Of a stretch of DNA of 64,000 nucleotides, positions 10,688 to 19,967 are shown piece after piece. Position numbers and translations under genes: made by a program. The stretch lies in contig CADCUJ010000085.1 of assembly GCA_902805855.1 (NCBI GenBank), forward strand, positions 1-64,000, written 5' to 3'. The stretch is from an uncultured Nocardioidaceae bacterium. GTDB lineage: Bacteria; Actinomycetota; Actinomycetes; Propionibacteriales; Nocardioidaceae. Positions within the stretch are counted from its first letter, which is position 1. Each line of letters starts with the position of its first letter. The notes under the pieces are model-generated. The model saw nothing but the letters and a program-made list of their open reading frames with translations, did no database searches and was not told where the DNA came from.

Positions 10688-10783
10688 CGGTACAGCCTCA
10701 TCGGCGCTGCCTCATGCATCCACGCTACCCATCCGGCGGTGCCGGGAACGGGAACCGCGCAGTCCCAACGTAGGGTTGCCGGC

Positions 10784-11527
10784 GTGGCTGAGGTCGATCT
10801 CGTCTTTCCCCGCGCCTGGGTCGAGTTCGCGGACCCCGCGGACGACAAGCAGGTTTTCCGGTGTGACCTGACCTGGCTCACCTCTCGCTGGATGTGCATC
10901 TTCGGCAACGGTTGCCAGGGCATCTACGCGGAGCGGCCCGACGACGGCTGCTGCACGCTGGGTGCCCACTTCGCAGACAAGGCCGACCAGAAGCGAGTCA
11001 AGCGCCACGTGAAGGAGCTCGGTCCCGATCAGTGGCAGTTCTACGACGCCGGCCGCAAGGGCGCATGGCTGGAGACCGACGACGAAGGAGAGCCGAAGAC
11101 GGCGGTGCACGAAGGCGCCTGCATCTTCTTGAACCGTCCGGGGTTCGCCGGTGGTGCCGGCTGCGCCCTGCACGGGCTGGCGCTCTCGGTCGGCAAGCAC
11201 CCGCTGGAGACGAAGCCGGACGTGTGCTGGCAGCTGCCGATCCGGCGTACCTTCCGCGACGTGGAGCTTCCGGACGGGACGGCGTACACGGAGGTCTCGG
11301 TCGGCGAGTACGACAGGCGTGGCTGGGGGCCCGGGGGTCACGACCTCGACTGGTACTGCAGCGGCAACACCGAGGCCCACCTGGGAGCGGACCCCGTCTA
11401 CGTCTCCAACGGTCCCGAGCTCGTGGCGCTGATGGGCCAGCAGGCGTACGACGCCCTGGTCGAGCACTGCGAGGCGCACCTCCGCTCTCGCTCAGCGCTG
11501 GCCATCCACCCCGCGGACCCACACTGA
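10784..11527 (+). CDS. conserved cysteine-rich hypothetical protein (possible metal-binding; Rv0495c-like by position and length)
   Basis: Trimmed to GTG at 10784; [22 protein letters not shown]...[10 protein letters not shown]...[24 protein letters not shown]...[14 protein letters not shown]...DWYCSGN. Confidence 0.75.
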   Translation: MAEVDLVFPRAWVEFADPADDKQVFRCDLTWLTSRWMCIFGNGCQGIYAERPDDGCCTLGAHFADKADQKRVKRHVKELGPDQWQFYDAGRKGAWLETDDEGEPKTAVHEGACIFLNRPGFAGGAGCALHGLALSVGKHPLETKPDVCWQLPIRRTFRDVELPDGTAYTEVSVGEYDRRGWGPGGHDLDWYCSGNTEAHLGADPVYVSNGPELVALMGQQAYDALVEHCEAHLRSRSALAIHPADPH

Positions 11528-11531
11528 GCCC

Positions 11532-13667
11532 TCACCCCGACAGCTTGGCCGCCACGTTCTCGGGCATCGGCTCGTAGCGCGCGAAGGCGCGGGTGAACGA
11601 CGCGGCGCCGTGGGAGAAGGAGCGCAGCTCGGTCGCGTACCGGGTGAGCTCGACCTGCGGCACCTCCGCTCGCACCACGGTGCGTTCGTCGCCGGCCGAC
11701 TCACTGCCCAGCACACGTCCTCGCCGCCCCGACAGGTCGCTCATCGCCGCCCCGACCAGCTCGTCGGGGATCGTCACCGCGATCTCGTCGACCGGCTCCA
11801 GCAGGACCACCCGGCTCACCTGCGCCGCATCCCGCAGGGCGAGCGCTCCGGCGGTCTGGAACGCCATGTCCGACGAGTCCACGCTGTGAGCCTTGCCGTC
11901 GAGGAGGGTGACCTTGAGGTCCACCATCGGGTAGCCGGCCGCCACTCCCTTCTCCATCTGCGCACGCACCCCCTTCTCGACACTGGGGATGAACTGCCGC
12001 GGCACAGCGCCACCGACGACCTTGTCCACGAACTCGAAGCCGCCTCCGGGTGGCAGCGGCTCGACGGTGAGGTCGCACACTGCGTACTGACCGTGGCCAC
12101 CGGACTGCTTCACGTGGCGGCCGTGTCCCTTGCCCGGGCCGGCCAGGGTCTCCCTCAGCGGGACCCTCAGCTCGATCTGGTCGACGTTCGCACCGAAGCG
12201 GCTACCGAGCCGTTCCAGGACGACGTCGGCATGCGCCTCGCCCATGCACCACAGCACGATCTGGTGCGTCTCGGCGTTGTGCTCCACCCGCAGTGTGGGA
12301 TCCTCCGCGCCCAACCGCTGCAGACCTTGCGACAGCTTGTCCTCGTCGGCCTTCGTCCTGGCCTCGACCGCGACGGGCAGCAGTGGCTCCGGCAACGCCC
12401 ATGGCTTGAGCACCAGCGGCCGGTCCTTGTCCGAAAGGGTGTCCCCGGTCTCCGCGCGGCTCAGCCGGCCGATGGCACACAGGTCCCCGGCGATCACGTC
12501 GGCGGCAGGACGCTGCACCTTGCCGAGCGGGATCGAAAGGGTGCCGATCCGTTCGTCCTCGTCGTGGTCCTCGTGACTGGCGCCGTCACCGAAGAAGGCG
12601 CTGAAGTGGCCCGAGACGTGCACGGTCATGTCCGGGCGGACGGTGCCGGAGAACACCCGCACCAGGCTGACCCGGCCGACGTAGGGATCCGACGTGGTCT
12701 TCACGACCTCCGCGACCAGCGGACCTCCCGGGTCGCACGCGATCGCGGGACCGGTCTTGCCCTGAGGTGTGAAGACCTCGGGCAGCGGATGCTCGAGCGG
12801 GGAAGGGAAACAGGAGACGACCAGGCCGAGCAGCTCGGTGGTGCCGACCCCGGTTCCGGCGCACACCGGGATCACCGGGAAGAAGGACCCTCTGGCGACT
12901 GCCCGCTCCAGGTCCTCCACCAGCAGCGCCCGGTCGACCGGCTCACCGCTGAGGTAGCGCTCCATCAGCGTCTCGTCCTCCGACTCCTCGATCACCCCCT
13001 CGATCAGGGCACTGCGCTGCTCTTCGTGGGCCGGATCGTCCCCGGTGAGCAGGCCGACCATCTCGGCGCCGGTGACGTCGCCGGACCCGCCACCCTCCTC
13101 GCGCAGGTACACCGGCAGCACCTTGTCGCCGAACGCCGCCTGCGCCTGGGCGAGCACGCCGTCGTAGTCCGCGCGGGCGTGGTCGAGCTTGGTCACCACC
13201 ACGGCACGCGGCATACCGACTTCTGCGCACTCACGCCACAGGGAGCGGGTCGGTGCGTCGACGCCTTCGTTCGCGGCGATCACGAACATCGCGCAGTCGG
13301 CGGCTCGTAGTCCGGCGCGCAGCTCACCCACGAAGTCCGCGTACCCGGGGGTGTCCAGCAGGTTGACCTTGACGCCGTCGTACATCAACGGCGCCAGCGC
13401 CAGGCTGACCGAGCGCTGCTGGCGCTTCTCGGACTCCTCGAAGTCACTGACCGTGTTGCCCTCGGGCACCGAGCCGGAGCGGTTCAGCACGCCGGCGGCG
13501 ACCAGCAGCGCGTCGACCAGCGTTGTCTTGCCCGAGCCGGCCGGGCCCACCAGGACCACGTTCCGGACCGCATCCGGCTTGACCGCACGCGGTCCCTCGT
13601 CCCTGTTGCCACTCGCCCTCGTCGTCGTCTTTCCTGCCACGTCTGTGCCTTTCCGGACCCCTGACAT
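11532..13667 (-). CDS. elongation factor G-like protein (EF-G2)
   Basis: Trimmed to MSGVRKGTD at 13667; VVLVGPAGSGKTTLVDALL, NLLDTPGYADFVGELRAGLRAADCAMFVI, TKLDHARADYD. Confidence 0.9.
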   Translation of the reverse strand: MSGVRKGTDVAGKTTTRASGNRDEGPRAVKPDAVRNVVLVGPAGSGKTTLVDALLVAAGVLNRSGSVPEGNTVSDFEESEKRQQRSVSLALAPLMYDGVKVNLLDTPGYADFVGELRAGLRAADCAMFVIAANEGVDAPTRSLWRECAEVGMPRAVVVTKLDHARADYDGVLAQAQAAFGDKVLPVYLREEGGGSGDVTGAEMVGLLTGDDPAHEEQRSALIEGVIEESEDETLMERYLSGEPVDRALLVEDLERAVARGSFFPVIPVCAGTGVGTTELLGLVVSCFPSPLEHPLPEVFTPQGKTGPAIACDPGGPLVAEVVKTTSDPYVGRVSLVRVFSGTVRPDMTVHVSGHFSAFFGDGASHEDHDEDERIGTLSIPLGKVQRPAADVIAGDLCAIGRLSRAETGDTLSDKDRPLVLKPWALPEPLLPVAVEARTKADEDKLSQGLQRLGAEDPTLRVEHNAETHQIVLWCMGEAHADVVLERLGSRFGANVDQIELRVPLRETLAGPGKGHGRHVKQSGGHGQYAVCDLTVEPLPPGGGFEFVDKVVGGAVPRQFIPSVEKGVRAQMEKGVAAGYPMVDLKVTLLDGKAHSVDSSDMAFQTAGALALRDAAQVSRVVLLEPVDEIAVTIPDELVGAAMSDLSGRRGRVLGSESAGDERTVVRAEVPQVELTRYATELRSFSHGAASFTRAFARYEPMPENVAAKLSG

Positions 13668-13820
13668 CGGCTCGGTTTGCGACCTCGTACCGAGACGGTC
13701 AGCCTTCCCCCAACGGCCGGTCCGGCACAAGAGCACGACCCAAGTCGCCTTCGGGAGCAGGCGCCGACCGGGCACGTCATGTGCACCCCGCCGTCTCGGG
13801 CACCGGGCCGAGTCGTGAGA

Positions 13821-14468
13821 ATGCATTCCATGCGACTGGACCACCTGTCCTACGCCGCGGGACCAGAAGGGCTCGCCGACACCGCTGCGATGATCGGTGC
13901 GCTGCTCGGCGAGCAGTTCCGCGACGGTGGGATCCATCCGCGCTTCGGGACCCGGAACATGGTTCTCCCGCTGAGTGCGGGGACCTATGTGGAGATAGTC
14001 GCAGCGCTCGACCACCCGGCCTCCGACAAGGCGCCCTTCGGCCAGGCCGTGCGCGCCAAGTCGCAGCTCGGCGGCGGTTGGCTCGGCTGGGTCGTGGCCG
14101 TCGACGACATCAGCGGCGTCGAGCGCAGGCTGGGCCGCGAGTCGGTTCCGGGGAACCGACACCGCCCGGACGGCCTGGAGCTGCGCTGGCGGCAGATCGG
14201 CGTGATGGGCTTGCAGTCGGACCCACAGCTGCCGTACTTCGTCGAGTGGAAGTCGCCCGCCGACGAGCACCCGAGCAGAGGCGCGAGCGGTGACCTGCAG
14301 CTCGCCCGCCTGGAGATCGCCGGCAGCCCGGGACGGGTCAGCGAGTGGCTGGGCAACTGCGTCGACGAGCCACTCGAAGGAGTCGCGGTGGACTGGGTCG
14401 TGCCGGCGGGGGCCCCCGGAGTGGTCGCGGCCAGGTTCCGCACCGCCAGCGGCGAGGTACGTATCTGA
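13821..14468 (+). CDS. VOC / glyoxalase-like domain protein
   Basis: MRLDHLSYAAGPEGLADTAAMIGALLG...RFGTRNMVLPLSAGTYVEIVAALDHP. Confidence 0.75.
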   Translation: MHSMRLDHLSYAAGPEGLADTAAMIGALLGEQFRDGGIHPRFGTRNMVLPLSAGTYVEIVAALDHPASDKAPFGQAVRAKSQLGGGWLGWVVAVDDISGVERRLGRESVPGNRHRPDGLELRWRQIGVMGLQSDPQLPYFVEWKSPADEHPSRGASGDLQLARLEIAGSPGRVSEWLGNCVDEPLEGVAVDWVVPAGAPGVVAARFRTASGEVRI

Positions 14469-14470
14469 GC

Positions 14471-15187
14471 GTGGCTCCCTCCGGCAGCCGTCCTCACCTC
14501 TCCGCAGGGGCGGTGCCCAGTCCCAACATCTGGTTCCACCCGGACGTCTACGAGCTGGAGAACCGCAGCGTCGACCCGGATCAGCGGATCGAGACCGCGA
14601 TGCGCGACATCTTCGACTGGTCGGGGCGCGACGTGCTCGACGTCGGCTGTGGCAGCGGGTTCCACCTCCCGCGTTGGGCCCACGACGCCGGGTCGGTGAC
14701 CGGGGTCGAGCCGCACCCGGGTTTGGTGGCGATCGCCCGCCGACGGACCAGCCACACGACTGGGGTGGCCGTGCTCCAAGGCAGCGCTCAGCACCTGCCG
14801 CTACCGGACGCGAGCATCGACCTGGTCCAGGCGCGGTGGGCCTACTTCTTCGGACCGGGCTGCGAGCCCGGCCTGCGAGAGCTCGAGCGGGTGGTCCGAC
14901 GCGGGGGAGTCTGCTTCGTGGTCGACCACGACGCGACCCGAAGCACCTTCGGGTCGTGGTTCCGGAGCGACCGCCCGGACATCGATCCGGTCACGGTCGA
15001 GCGGTTCTGGTCGATGCACGGGTGGACCCGTCGGCCGGTCGACATCAGGTGGTGCTTCGCCTCTCGGGGTGAGCTGGAGTCCGTGGTGCGGATCGAGTTC
15101 TCGGCCGACCAGTCCGCCCGGATCCTCGCCGAGCAGGCAGGCCTCGAGGTCGACCACGCGGTCAACCTGTGGTGGCGCCATTTCTGA
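14471..15187 (+). CDS. class I SAM-dependent methyltransferase
   Basis: GRDVLDVGCGSGFHLPRWAHDAGSVTGVEPHPG; GTG start. Confidence 0.85.
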   Translation: MAPSGSRPHLSAGAVPSPNIWFHPDVYELENRSVDPDQRIETAMRDIFDWSGRDVLDVGCGSGFHLPRWAHDAGSVTGVEPHPGLVAIARRRTSHTTGVAVLQGSAQHLPLPDASIDLVQARWAYFFGPGCEPGLRELERVVRRGGVCFVVDHDATRSTFGSWFRSDRPDIDPVTVERFWSMHGWTRRPVDIRWCFASRGELESVVRIEFSADQSARILAEQAGLEVDHAVNLWWRHF

Positions 15188-15247
15188 GCGGGGCCCTCGC
15201 GGTCTGTCGCGGCCACTGTGTCGGCACCGTGGCCTAGCGTGCCTCCC

Positions 15248-16693
15248 ATGAGCAGAGCCAGTGCCCGCAGCCGAGCCTCCTACCGGTGCAGTGAGTGCGG
15301 TTGGGAGAGCGCCAAGTGGGCCGGTCGGTGCGCGGAGTGCCAGTCCTGGGGGAGCGTTGCCGAGGCGAGCGCTCCGCGCAGCCGCGTGAGCGCCGGACCG
15401 GTGGACTCCCCAGCCGTGCCGATCCGAGAGGTGCGCGTCGAGCGGGTCCTTGCCCGCTCCAGTGGTGTCCCCGAGCTCGACCGGGTCCTCGGCGGCGGGC
15501 TGGTGCCGGGAGCCGCCGTCCTGCTGGCCGGTGAGCCCGGCGTGGGCAAGTCGACCCTGCTGCTGGAGGTGGCCGCGCAGACCGCGCGCAGCGGAGTTCG
15601 CACGCTCTACCTCACCGGCGAGGAGTCGGCCGCGCAGGTGCGGCTGCGCGCCGACCGGACTGGTGCGGTCCAAGACGAGCTGTTCCTCGCCGCGGAGACC
15701 GACCTGGGAGCGGTGCTCACCCACATCCACGATGTCGCCCCGCAGCTGCTCGTCGTCGACTCCGTGCAGACGATCAGTGCCGGCGACGTCGAGGGCGTCC
15801 CCGGGGGGGTCACCCAGGTCAAGGAGGTCGCCGCGGCGCTGACCCGGGTCGCGAAGACCCGCAACATCGCCACCGTGCTGGTCGGTCACGTCACCAAGGA
15901 CGGGTCGGTCGCCGGCCCCCGGGTGCTCGAGCACCTCGTCGACGTGGTGCTGCACTTCGAGGGTGAGCGAAGCTCGCGGCTGCGGATGGTGCGTGCGTTG
16001 AAGAACCGCTTCGGACCGATCGACGAGGTCGGTTGCTTCGACCTCTCCGGCGACGGCATCAGCGCGGTGACCGACCCCGCCGGCCTGTTCGTCGCCAGAC
16101 ACCACACCGCGGTTCCCGGCACGTGCGTCTCGGTGACGCTGGACGGTCGCCGACCGATCCTGGCTGAGGTGCAGGCCCTGGTCACCCCCTCCGCCGCGGA
16201 ACGCCCGCGACGCACCACCGCCGGTGTCGACGCGGCACGGATCGCGATGACCCTCGCGGTGCTCCAGCAGCGCGTCGGGATGAGGCTGCACACCCATGAC
16301 GTCTTCGTCTCCACGGTCGGTGGTGCGCGGATCATCGAGCCGGCCGGTGACCTGGCCGCGGCCGTGGCGATCGCCTCGGCGTGGAAGAACCGCGAGGTGC
16401 CCACCGACATGGTCGCCATCGGCGAGCTGGGCCTGGCCGGTGAGCTGCGCAGGGTGCGCGACCTGCCACAGCGGCTCGCCGAGGCGGCTCGGCTGGGCTT
16501 CAGGTCCGCGGTCGTGCCCGGTGAGCCAGGCAGGCCCGGCGGAATGGTCCGCGAGGTCGATGGGATGCAGGTCGTCGGTGTTCCGGACATCGACTCGGCG
16601 CTGCGCGCCTTGGACCTGGCCAAGGCTGATGCGACTGCGCTGCTGAGGCCGGACCGCGCAGCGCCCCAACGACCCGTGCTCGGCCTCGTCTGA
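15248..16693 (+). CDS. radA: DNA repair protein RadA
   Basis: YRCSECGWESAKWAGRCAECQSWG zinc finger; LLAGEPGVGKSTLLLEVAAQ; KNRFGPIDEVGCFDL. Confidence 0.96.
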   Translation: MSRASARSRASYRCSECGWESAKWAGRCAECQSWGSVAEASAPRSRVSAGPVDSPAVPIREVRVERVLARSSGVPELDRVLGGGLVPGAAVLLAGEPGVGKSTLLLEVAAQTARSGVRTLYLTGEESAAQVRLRADRTGAVQDELFLAAETDLGAVLTHIHDVAPQLLVVDSVQTISAGDVEGVPGGVTQVKEVAAALTRVAKTRNIATVLVGHVTKDGSVAGPRVLEHLVDVVLHFEGERSSRLRMVRALKNRFGPIDEVGCFDLSGDGISAVTDPAGLFVARHHTAVPGTCVSVTLDGRRPILAEVQALVTPSAAERPRRTTAGVDAARIAMTLAVLQQRVGMRLHTHDVFVSTVGGARIIEPAGDLAAAVAIASAWKNREVPTDMVAIGELGLAGELRRVRDLPQRLAEAARLGFRSAVVPGEPGRPGGMVREVDGMQVVGVPDIDSALRALDLAKADATALLRPDRAAPQRPVLGLV

Positions 16694-16757
16694 CCCGCCT
16701 GGCCGACGCCAGCGCCTACACTGACCGCCGAAAGCAAACTTCGAACAGGGGGCCACC

Positions 16758-17843
16758 GTGGCCGCGACCGAGCGCTCGGACGAGAACCTGCGTTTGCGGA
16801 CCACGTTGGCCGGCATCGCTCCGGGCACCCCGTTGCGGGCGGGGCTCGAGCGCATCCTGCGGGGACGCACCGGTGGTCTCCTCGTCCTGGGCAGTGACCG
16901 GACGATCGACGCGATCTCCACCGGAGGCTTCACTTTGGACGTGCCGTTCAGCGACACGATGCTTCGTGAGCTGGCCAAGATGGACGGGGCGATCATCCTC
17001 GACAAGGACGCCTCCCGCATCCTGCGCGCGGCCGTGCATCTGATGCCCGACCCCTCGATCCCCAGCGAGGAGACCGGAACCAGGCACCGCACGGCGGACC
17101 GCGTCGCTCGACAGACCGGGTACCCGGTGATCTCGGTCTCCCGATCGATGCAGACCATCGCGGCGTACGTCGGGGAGACCAGGTACGTGCTGGAGGACTC
17201 CGGCCAGATCCTGGCTCGAGCGAACCAGGCACTGGCGACCCTCGAGCGCTACAAGATGCGGCTCGACGAAGTCTCGAGCACCCTGTCCGCGCTCGAGATC
17301 GAGGACCTGGTCACCGTCCGCGACGTCGCGTCGGTCGCCCAGCGGCTGGAGATGGTCGCCAGGATCGCCAGCGAGATCGAGGGGTACGTGCTCGAGCTCG
17401 GCAACGACGGCCGCCTGCTGTCCCTGCAGCTCGACGAGCTGGTCACCGGCGTCGACCTCGAGCGTGAGCTGGTGATCCGCGACTACCAGCCGGCCGGACG
17501 CAAGGCGCGGCTGACCGAGGACGTGCTCGCCGACCTCGAGGCCCTCAGCCCTACCGACCTGGTGGACGTCGCGGCCATCGCCAGGGCGCTGGAGCTCGGT
17601 CCGAGCGAGCACCTCGACGCAGCCATCACCCCTCGCGGCTACCGCCTGCTGGCCAGGGTTCCCCGGCTCCCGGGGACGGTGGTCGATCGGCTGGTCGAGC
17701 ACTTCGGCAGCCTGCAGAAGCTGCTGTCGGCCGGGATCGACGACCTCCAGACCGTCGACGGCGTGGGTGAGCTACGGGCGCGCAGCGTCCGAGAGGGCCT
17801 GTCCCGCCTTGCGGAGTCGAGCATCCTGGAGCGGTACGTCTAA
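16758..17843 (+). CDS. disA: DNA integrity scanning protein DisA (diadenylate cyclase)
   Basis: DAC domain FSDTMLRELAKMDGAIILDKDASRILRAAVHLMPDPSIPSEETGTRHRTADRVARQTGYPVISVS. Confidence 0.96.
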   Translation: MAATERSDENLRLRTTLAGIAPGTPLRAGLERILRGRTGGLLVLGSDRTIDAISTGGFTLDVPFSDTMLRELAKMDGAIILDKDASRILRAAVHLMPDPSIPSEETGTRHRTADRVARQTGYPVISVSRSMQTIAAYVGETRYVLEDSGQILARANQALATLERYKMRLDEVSSTLSALEIEDLVTVRDVASVAQRLEMVARIASEIEGYVLELGNDGRLLSLQLDELVTGVDLERELVIRDYQPAGRKARLTEDVLADLEALSPTDLVDVAAIARALELGPSEHLDAAITPRGYRLLARVPRLPGTVVDRLVEHFGSLQKLLSAGIDDLQTVDGVGELRARSVREGLSRLAESSILERYV

Positions 17844-18823
17844 CGACGCGAGCCCGTCGAGTCCGCCTCCGGGTTGCGGTCCCGGCTGCCCCGTGCGCCC
17901 TCCCGCTCCTGGGAGCGGTCGTTGTCCCCGGCACCGGTCCGGTCCCGGTCGGCGCGCCGGTTCTTCTCGTCGTCGTCGCGCCCGCTGTCCGCGCGGTCCT
18001 CGCGCTTGGTCTCCGACCGATCCCGCGACTTGTCTGTCTTGCGCTTGTCCGGCTCGGGCTCGGGCTCCGGCTCCTCGAGCTGGAACTGGACGTCGGTCGG
18101 GTCACCGCCCAGCGCAGCCGCTGTGGCGTGGTAGTAGCCGGGCTCGGCCCACGGGGTTGTCCTGGTGCACCCCTCGTCGGAGCGCAACCCCGACCAGCCG
18201 ACCTCCACCTCGGCGGGATGGTCCTTGCGCACCACGACCGAGTCCTCCGGCACGGCCTCCCGACAGTCCTGGGTGGTCCAGATGGCGTCTGAGCCGGAGG
18301 TGATCCGAAGCACCACCGACTCCTCGGAGACGTCCCAGGTGCAGGCAGGTGACTCCAACGTGGTGAGCTCGAGGCCGATGGTGGTCTCCTGGTAGGCGAA
18401 AGCCTGGTCCACGATCGGTGTCACCTTCACGTCGTCGTCCTCGCACGGCCCGGTGGGGACTGCGAGTGGCGTCCGCTCCGGCCGGCTCTTGTCTCGCCGC
18501 TCCTGGCGTTGCCGCTCCTGGCCTCGCTGCTCGTCCCTGGACTTGGCCGAGGGTTGCTCGTCGCCGGACGTGGCAGTGGGGCTGCTGGACGGTCGTGGCG
18601 AGGGCTGGCTGGAAGAGCCGGAGGTGGGCTCGCCGGAAGGTACGCTCGTGGTCGTTTCCGCGGCAGCGGGGCGGGCAGTAGGGCCCCCGGACTCCGAGGT
18701 GGTCGAGCCCAGCAGCCGTGCGGTCCCGAACACCAGGCCAAGCGCCAGTACGAGGGCCAGCACCCGCCTCGTCCAGTAGACGCGGGCCGGCAGAGGGCCT
18801 CTTGGCTTGGTCACCGCGCTCAT
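17840..18823 (-). CDS. hypothetical membrane-anchored/secreted protein with polyampholyte C-terminal tail
   Basis: Trimmed to MSAVTKPRG at 18823; N-terminal TM VLALVLALGLVFGTARLL; S/T/P linker; folded middle; charged K/R/D/E C-terminus. Confidence 0.75.
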   Translation of the reverse strand: MSAVTKPRGPLPARVYWTRRVLALVLALGLVFGTARLLGSTTSESGGPTARPAAAETTTSVPSGEPTSGSSSQPSPRPSSSPTATSGDEQPSAKSRDEQRGQERQRQERRDKSRPERTPLAVPTGPCEDDDVKVTPIVDQAFAYQETTIGLELTTLESPACTWDVSEESVVLRITSGSDAIWTTQDCREAVPEDSVVVRKDHPAEVEVGWSGLRSDEGCTRTTPWAEPGYYHATAAALGGDPTDVQFQLEEPEPEPEPDKRKTDKSRDRSETKREDRADSGRDDDEKNRRADRDRTGAGDNDRSQEREGARGSRDRNPEADSTGSRR

Positions 18824-18914
18824 GCGCGAAACGCTAGCCGCGACCGGGCAGTGAATCGGGTATGCCACACCGGTCGTCCCGGGGCCCGCGCGGGGCGGGC
18901 TAGCATCACGCACG

Positions 18915-19781
18915 ATGTCGCAGCTGCACGCGCCGGTCCTCGCCTGGTACCAGACCCACGCCCGGTCCCTGCCGTGGCGAGAGCCGTCGGCTTCGGCCTG
19001 GGGCGTCCTGGTCAGCGAGCTGATGCTGCAGCAGACCCCGGTCGTCCGGGTGCTCCCGGCGTACCGACAGTGGATGCGGACCTGGCCCACCGCCGGTCAC
19101 CTCGCCGAGGCGAGCGTCGGCGAGGCGATCCGCGCCTGGGGGCGCCTGGGCTACCCACGCCGGGCCGTCCGGCTGCACCGAGCGGCCACCGTGATCGTCG
19201 CCGACCACGACGGTGAGGTGCCGTCCTCGCTCGCCGAGCTGCGGGCGCTGCCCGGCGTCGGGGAGTACACCGCGGCTGCCGTCGCGTCGTTCGCCTTCGG
19301 GCAGCGCCAGCTGGTGCTGGACACAAACGTCCGCAGGGTGCTGGCTCGCGCGGTCGCCGGGGTGGAGTTGCCGGCGCGGACGGTGACCAGCGCGGAGCGA
19401 GAGCTGGCCGGCACGCTGCTGCCCAGCGACCCGGCCACGGCGGCTGGCTGGGCGGTGGGGGTGATGGAGCTGGGGGCGCTGGTGTGCAGCGCCGCCTCGC
19501 CTGCCTGCGGCGCCTGTCCGATCACGGCGCAGTGCCGGTGGCGGGAGCTGGGGTATCCGGCCCACGACGGACCGCGCCGGCGCGCACAGACCTATGCGGG
19601 GACCGACCGGCACGCCCGGGGCGCGCTGCTCGGCGTGCTGCGTGAGGCGGCCGAACCGGTCACCCGGTCGAGACTGGATGCGGCCTGGACCCACCACGAG
19701 CAGCGCGAGCGGTGCCTGACCAGCCTGCTCGTCGACGGGCTGGTCGTGCGGCTAGCACACGACCGGTACTCCCTACCCTGA
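18915..19781 (+). CDS. mutY: A/G-specific adenine glycosylase (MutY-like)
   Basis: RSLPWREPSASAWGVLVSELMLQQTPV; LPGVGEYTAAAVASFAFGQ; C-x6-C-x2-C-x5-C cluster CSAASPACGACPITAQC. Confidence 0.9.
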   Translation: MSQLHAPVLAWYQTHARSLPWREPSASAWGVLVSELMLQQTPVVRVLPAYRQWMRTWPTAGHLAEASVGEAIRAWGRLGYPRRAVRLHRAATVIVADHDGEVPSSLAELRALPGVGEYTAAAVASFAFGQRQLVLDTNVRRVLARAVAGVELPARTVTSAERELAGTLLPSDPATAAGWAVGVMELGALVCSAASPACGACPITAQCRWRELGYPAHDGPRRRAQTYAGTDRHARGALLGVLREAAEPVTRSRLDAAWTHHEQRERCLTSLLVDGLVVRLAHDRYSLP

Positions 19782-19802
19782 CCCCCGCCGCAACCCGCGC
19801 TC

Positions 19803-19938
19803 GTTGAGATTGCCCCCGTGCCCGTTGAGATGGGCCCCGTGCCGGTTGAGATGGGCCCCGTGCCGGTTGAGATGGGCCCCGTGCCGGTTGAGATGGGGCT
19901 TGCGCGCGTTGAGATCGGCCTCGTGCCGGTTGAGACGG
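19803..19938 (+). repeat. 21-bp tandem repeat array (GTTGAGATGGGCCCCGTGCCG), six full units plus a partial
   Basis: Unit starts at 19803, 19824, 19845, 19866, 19887, 19908, 19929. Confidence 0.9.
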
Positions 19939-19967
19939 GTCTCCGGCCCGCTACGCCACCCGGTGCG

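Noticed and set aside
13668-14270. N-terminal 200-aa extension of the EF-G2 ORF
   Set aside because: Antisense to the VOC protein; the GTPase homology begins after MSGVRKGTD at 13667.
14801-17158. 785-aa minus-strand ORF opposite radA/disA
   Set aside because: Antisense shadow of RadA and DisA, no recognisable domains.
19803-19940. 21-bp array as a CRISPR array or coding repeat
   Set aside because: No spacers, units contiguous and degenerate, no cas genes; VEMGPVP translation occurs only in spurious ORFs.
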